From: Bacteroidota bacterium
Lineage (GTDB): Bacteria > Bacteroidota > Bacteroidia > Chitinophagales > Saprospiraceae
NCBI GenBank assembly: GCA_029573365.1
Contig: JAKQGD010000127.1
Location: 1-5,572, forward strand
Reading direction: 5' to 3'
DNA: 5,572 nucleotides
Under the pieces are notes generated by a model. The model had not been told where the DNA came from. It worked only from the letters and a program-made list of their open reading frames with translations, and did no database searches. Position 1 is the first letter of the stretch, and every line of letters begins with the position of its first letter. Positions 5,088-5,572 of this stretch are shown piece after piece. The position numbers and the translations under genes are program-made.

Positions 5088-5572
5088 CTACCCTGCCACC
5101 TGCACACCTATGAGTTTACCGATGCCAAAGGTGACTGCTGCAGCAGCCAGCCCAAACAACACCTGGCGGAAGCCTGAGAACCAGACGCTCCTGCCTGTAA
5201 ACAAGGTGATGGCTGCTCCGATCAGGAAGAGACCTGCTCCACTGACAAGAGTACTGACGAGGATGGCCTTGAAGCCTGTCAGGAAGAAAAACGGAATAAG
5301 AGGCAAAATGGCCCCCACAGCAAAAAGGAAAAACGAAGTAAGTGCCGCTTCCATGGCTGAACCTTTGAGTTCTTCGGCATTGATGGCCAGTTCTTCCCTG
5401 ACCAACATCTCGTGGGCTTTTTCTTTATCGCTCATAGCTGTCTCAGCCATAGCAGCAGCCTGTTCAGGCGGAATGCCCTTGGACATATATATGAGGGTCA
5501 GTTCCTTCATTTCGCCCTCGGGATTGGTTTCGAGCTCGTCCATTTCCACGGCCATCTGGTTTTCGTACAGTT
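5088..5572 (-). CDS. VIT1/CCC1-family Fe/Mn transporter, C-terminal part (5' cut by window)
   Basis: The frame is open to the right edge (visible start LYENQ before the internal Met at 5555), so this is the C-terminal 160 residues of a longer protein, and the Met at 5555 is unlikely to be the real start. The VIT1/CCC1 family moves Fe2+ or Mn2+ out of the cytoplasm. Counting from that Met, residues 1-60 resemble the cytoplasmic metal-binding region between TM2 and TM3, with several Glu (VEMDELETNPEGEMKE, then HEMLVREELAI). Three hydrophobic helices follow (about 70-93 with the typical GAILPLIPFFF, 95-120, and 127-150), as expected for TM3-TM5, and the protein ends in VQVAG. TM1 and TM2 with the transport-site residues lie outside the window, as would any N-terminal ferritin-like domain. 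The small membrane protein gene follows on the same strand. The family call is from sequence pattern and is fairly sure. Confidence 0.85.
   Translation of the reverse strand, partial: LYENQMAVEMDELETNPEGEMKELTLIYMSKGIPPEQAAAMAETAMSDKEKAHEMLVREELAINAEELKGSAMEAALTSFFLFAVGAILPLIPFFFLTGFKAILVSTLVSGAGLFLIGAAITLFTGRSVWFSGFRQVLFGLAAAAVTFGIGKLIGVQVAG

Overview
This looks like chromosomal DNA of a member of the Bacteroidota, most likely a marine or environmental Cytophagales/Flavobacteriia-type organism. The clues are promoter-like TAnnTTTG boxes in front of several genes, the lack of clear Shine-Dalgarno sequences with A-rich leaders instead, protein sequences typical of that phylum (LpdA, and the small His-rich membrane protein), and an intergenic element resembling a conserved flavobacterial non-coding RNA. 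The organism is inferred from these signs and was not tested by a search.

Layout. At 115-1092 (+) lies a membrane-anchored SPFH/stomatin-type scaffold protein, close in sequence to plant HIR proteins. It converges on an MscS mechanosensitive channel at 1312-2130 (-); the 219-base gap between them holds two copies of a palindromic repeat. The divergent gap 2131-2544 is the most structured non-coding stretch. It holds the mscS promoter, further degenerate copies of the repeat, a folded element at 2358-2439 that I think is a non-coding RNA (Flavo-1-like), a small hairpin, and the promoter of the next gene. At 2545-3942 (+) is dihydrolipoyl dehydrogenase (lpdA), followed 17 bases later by a YfcE-type metallophosphoesterase (3960-4463), which starts at TTG and is probably co-transcribed. 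Converging from the right are two minus-strand genes: a small four-helix His-containing membrane protein of unknown function (4508-5014), and the C-terminal part of a VIT1/CCC1-family iron/manganese transporter (5088 to the window edge, 5' end cut off).

How it fits together. The protein genes are mostly housekeeping (E3 of 2-oxoacid dehydrogenases, osmotic safety valve, membrane scaffold, phosphodiesterase, metal transport) and do not form one pathway. No defence system, CRISPR array, phage or complete insertion sequence is visible. The points worth a second look are non-coding: a REP-like repeat family built from 19-nt hairpins of one shared geometry, and the structured element at 2358-2439. 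Two long reading frames also need 5' trimming: the longest mscS frame runs into a repeat, and the longest lpdA frame begins inside its own promoter box.
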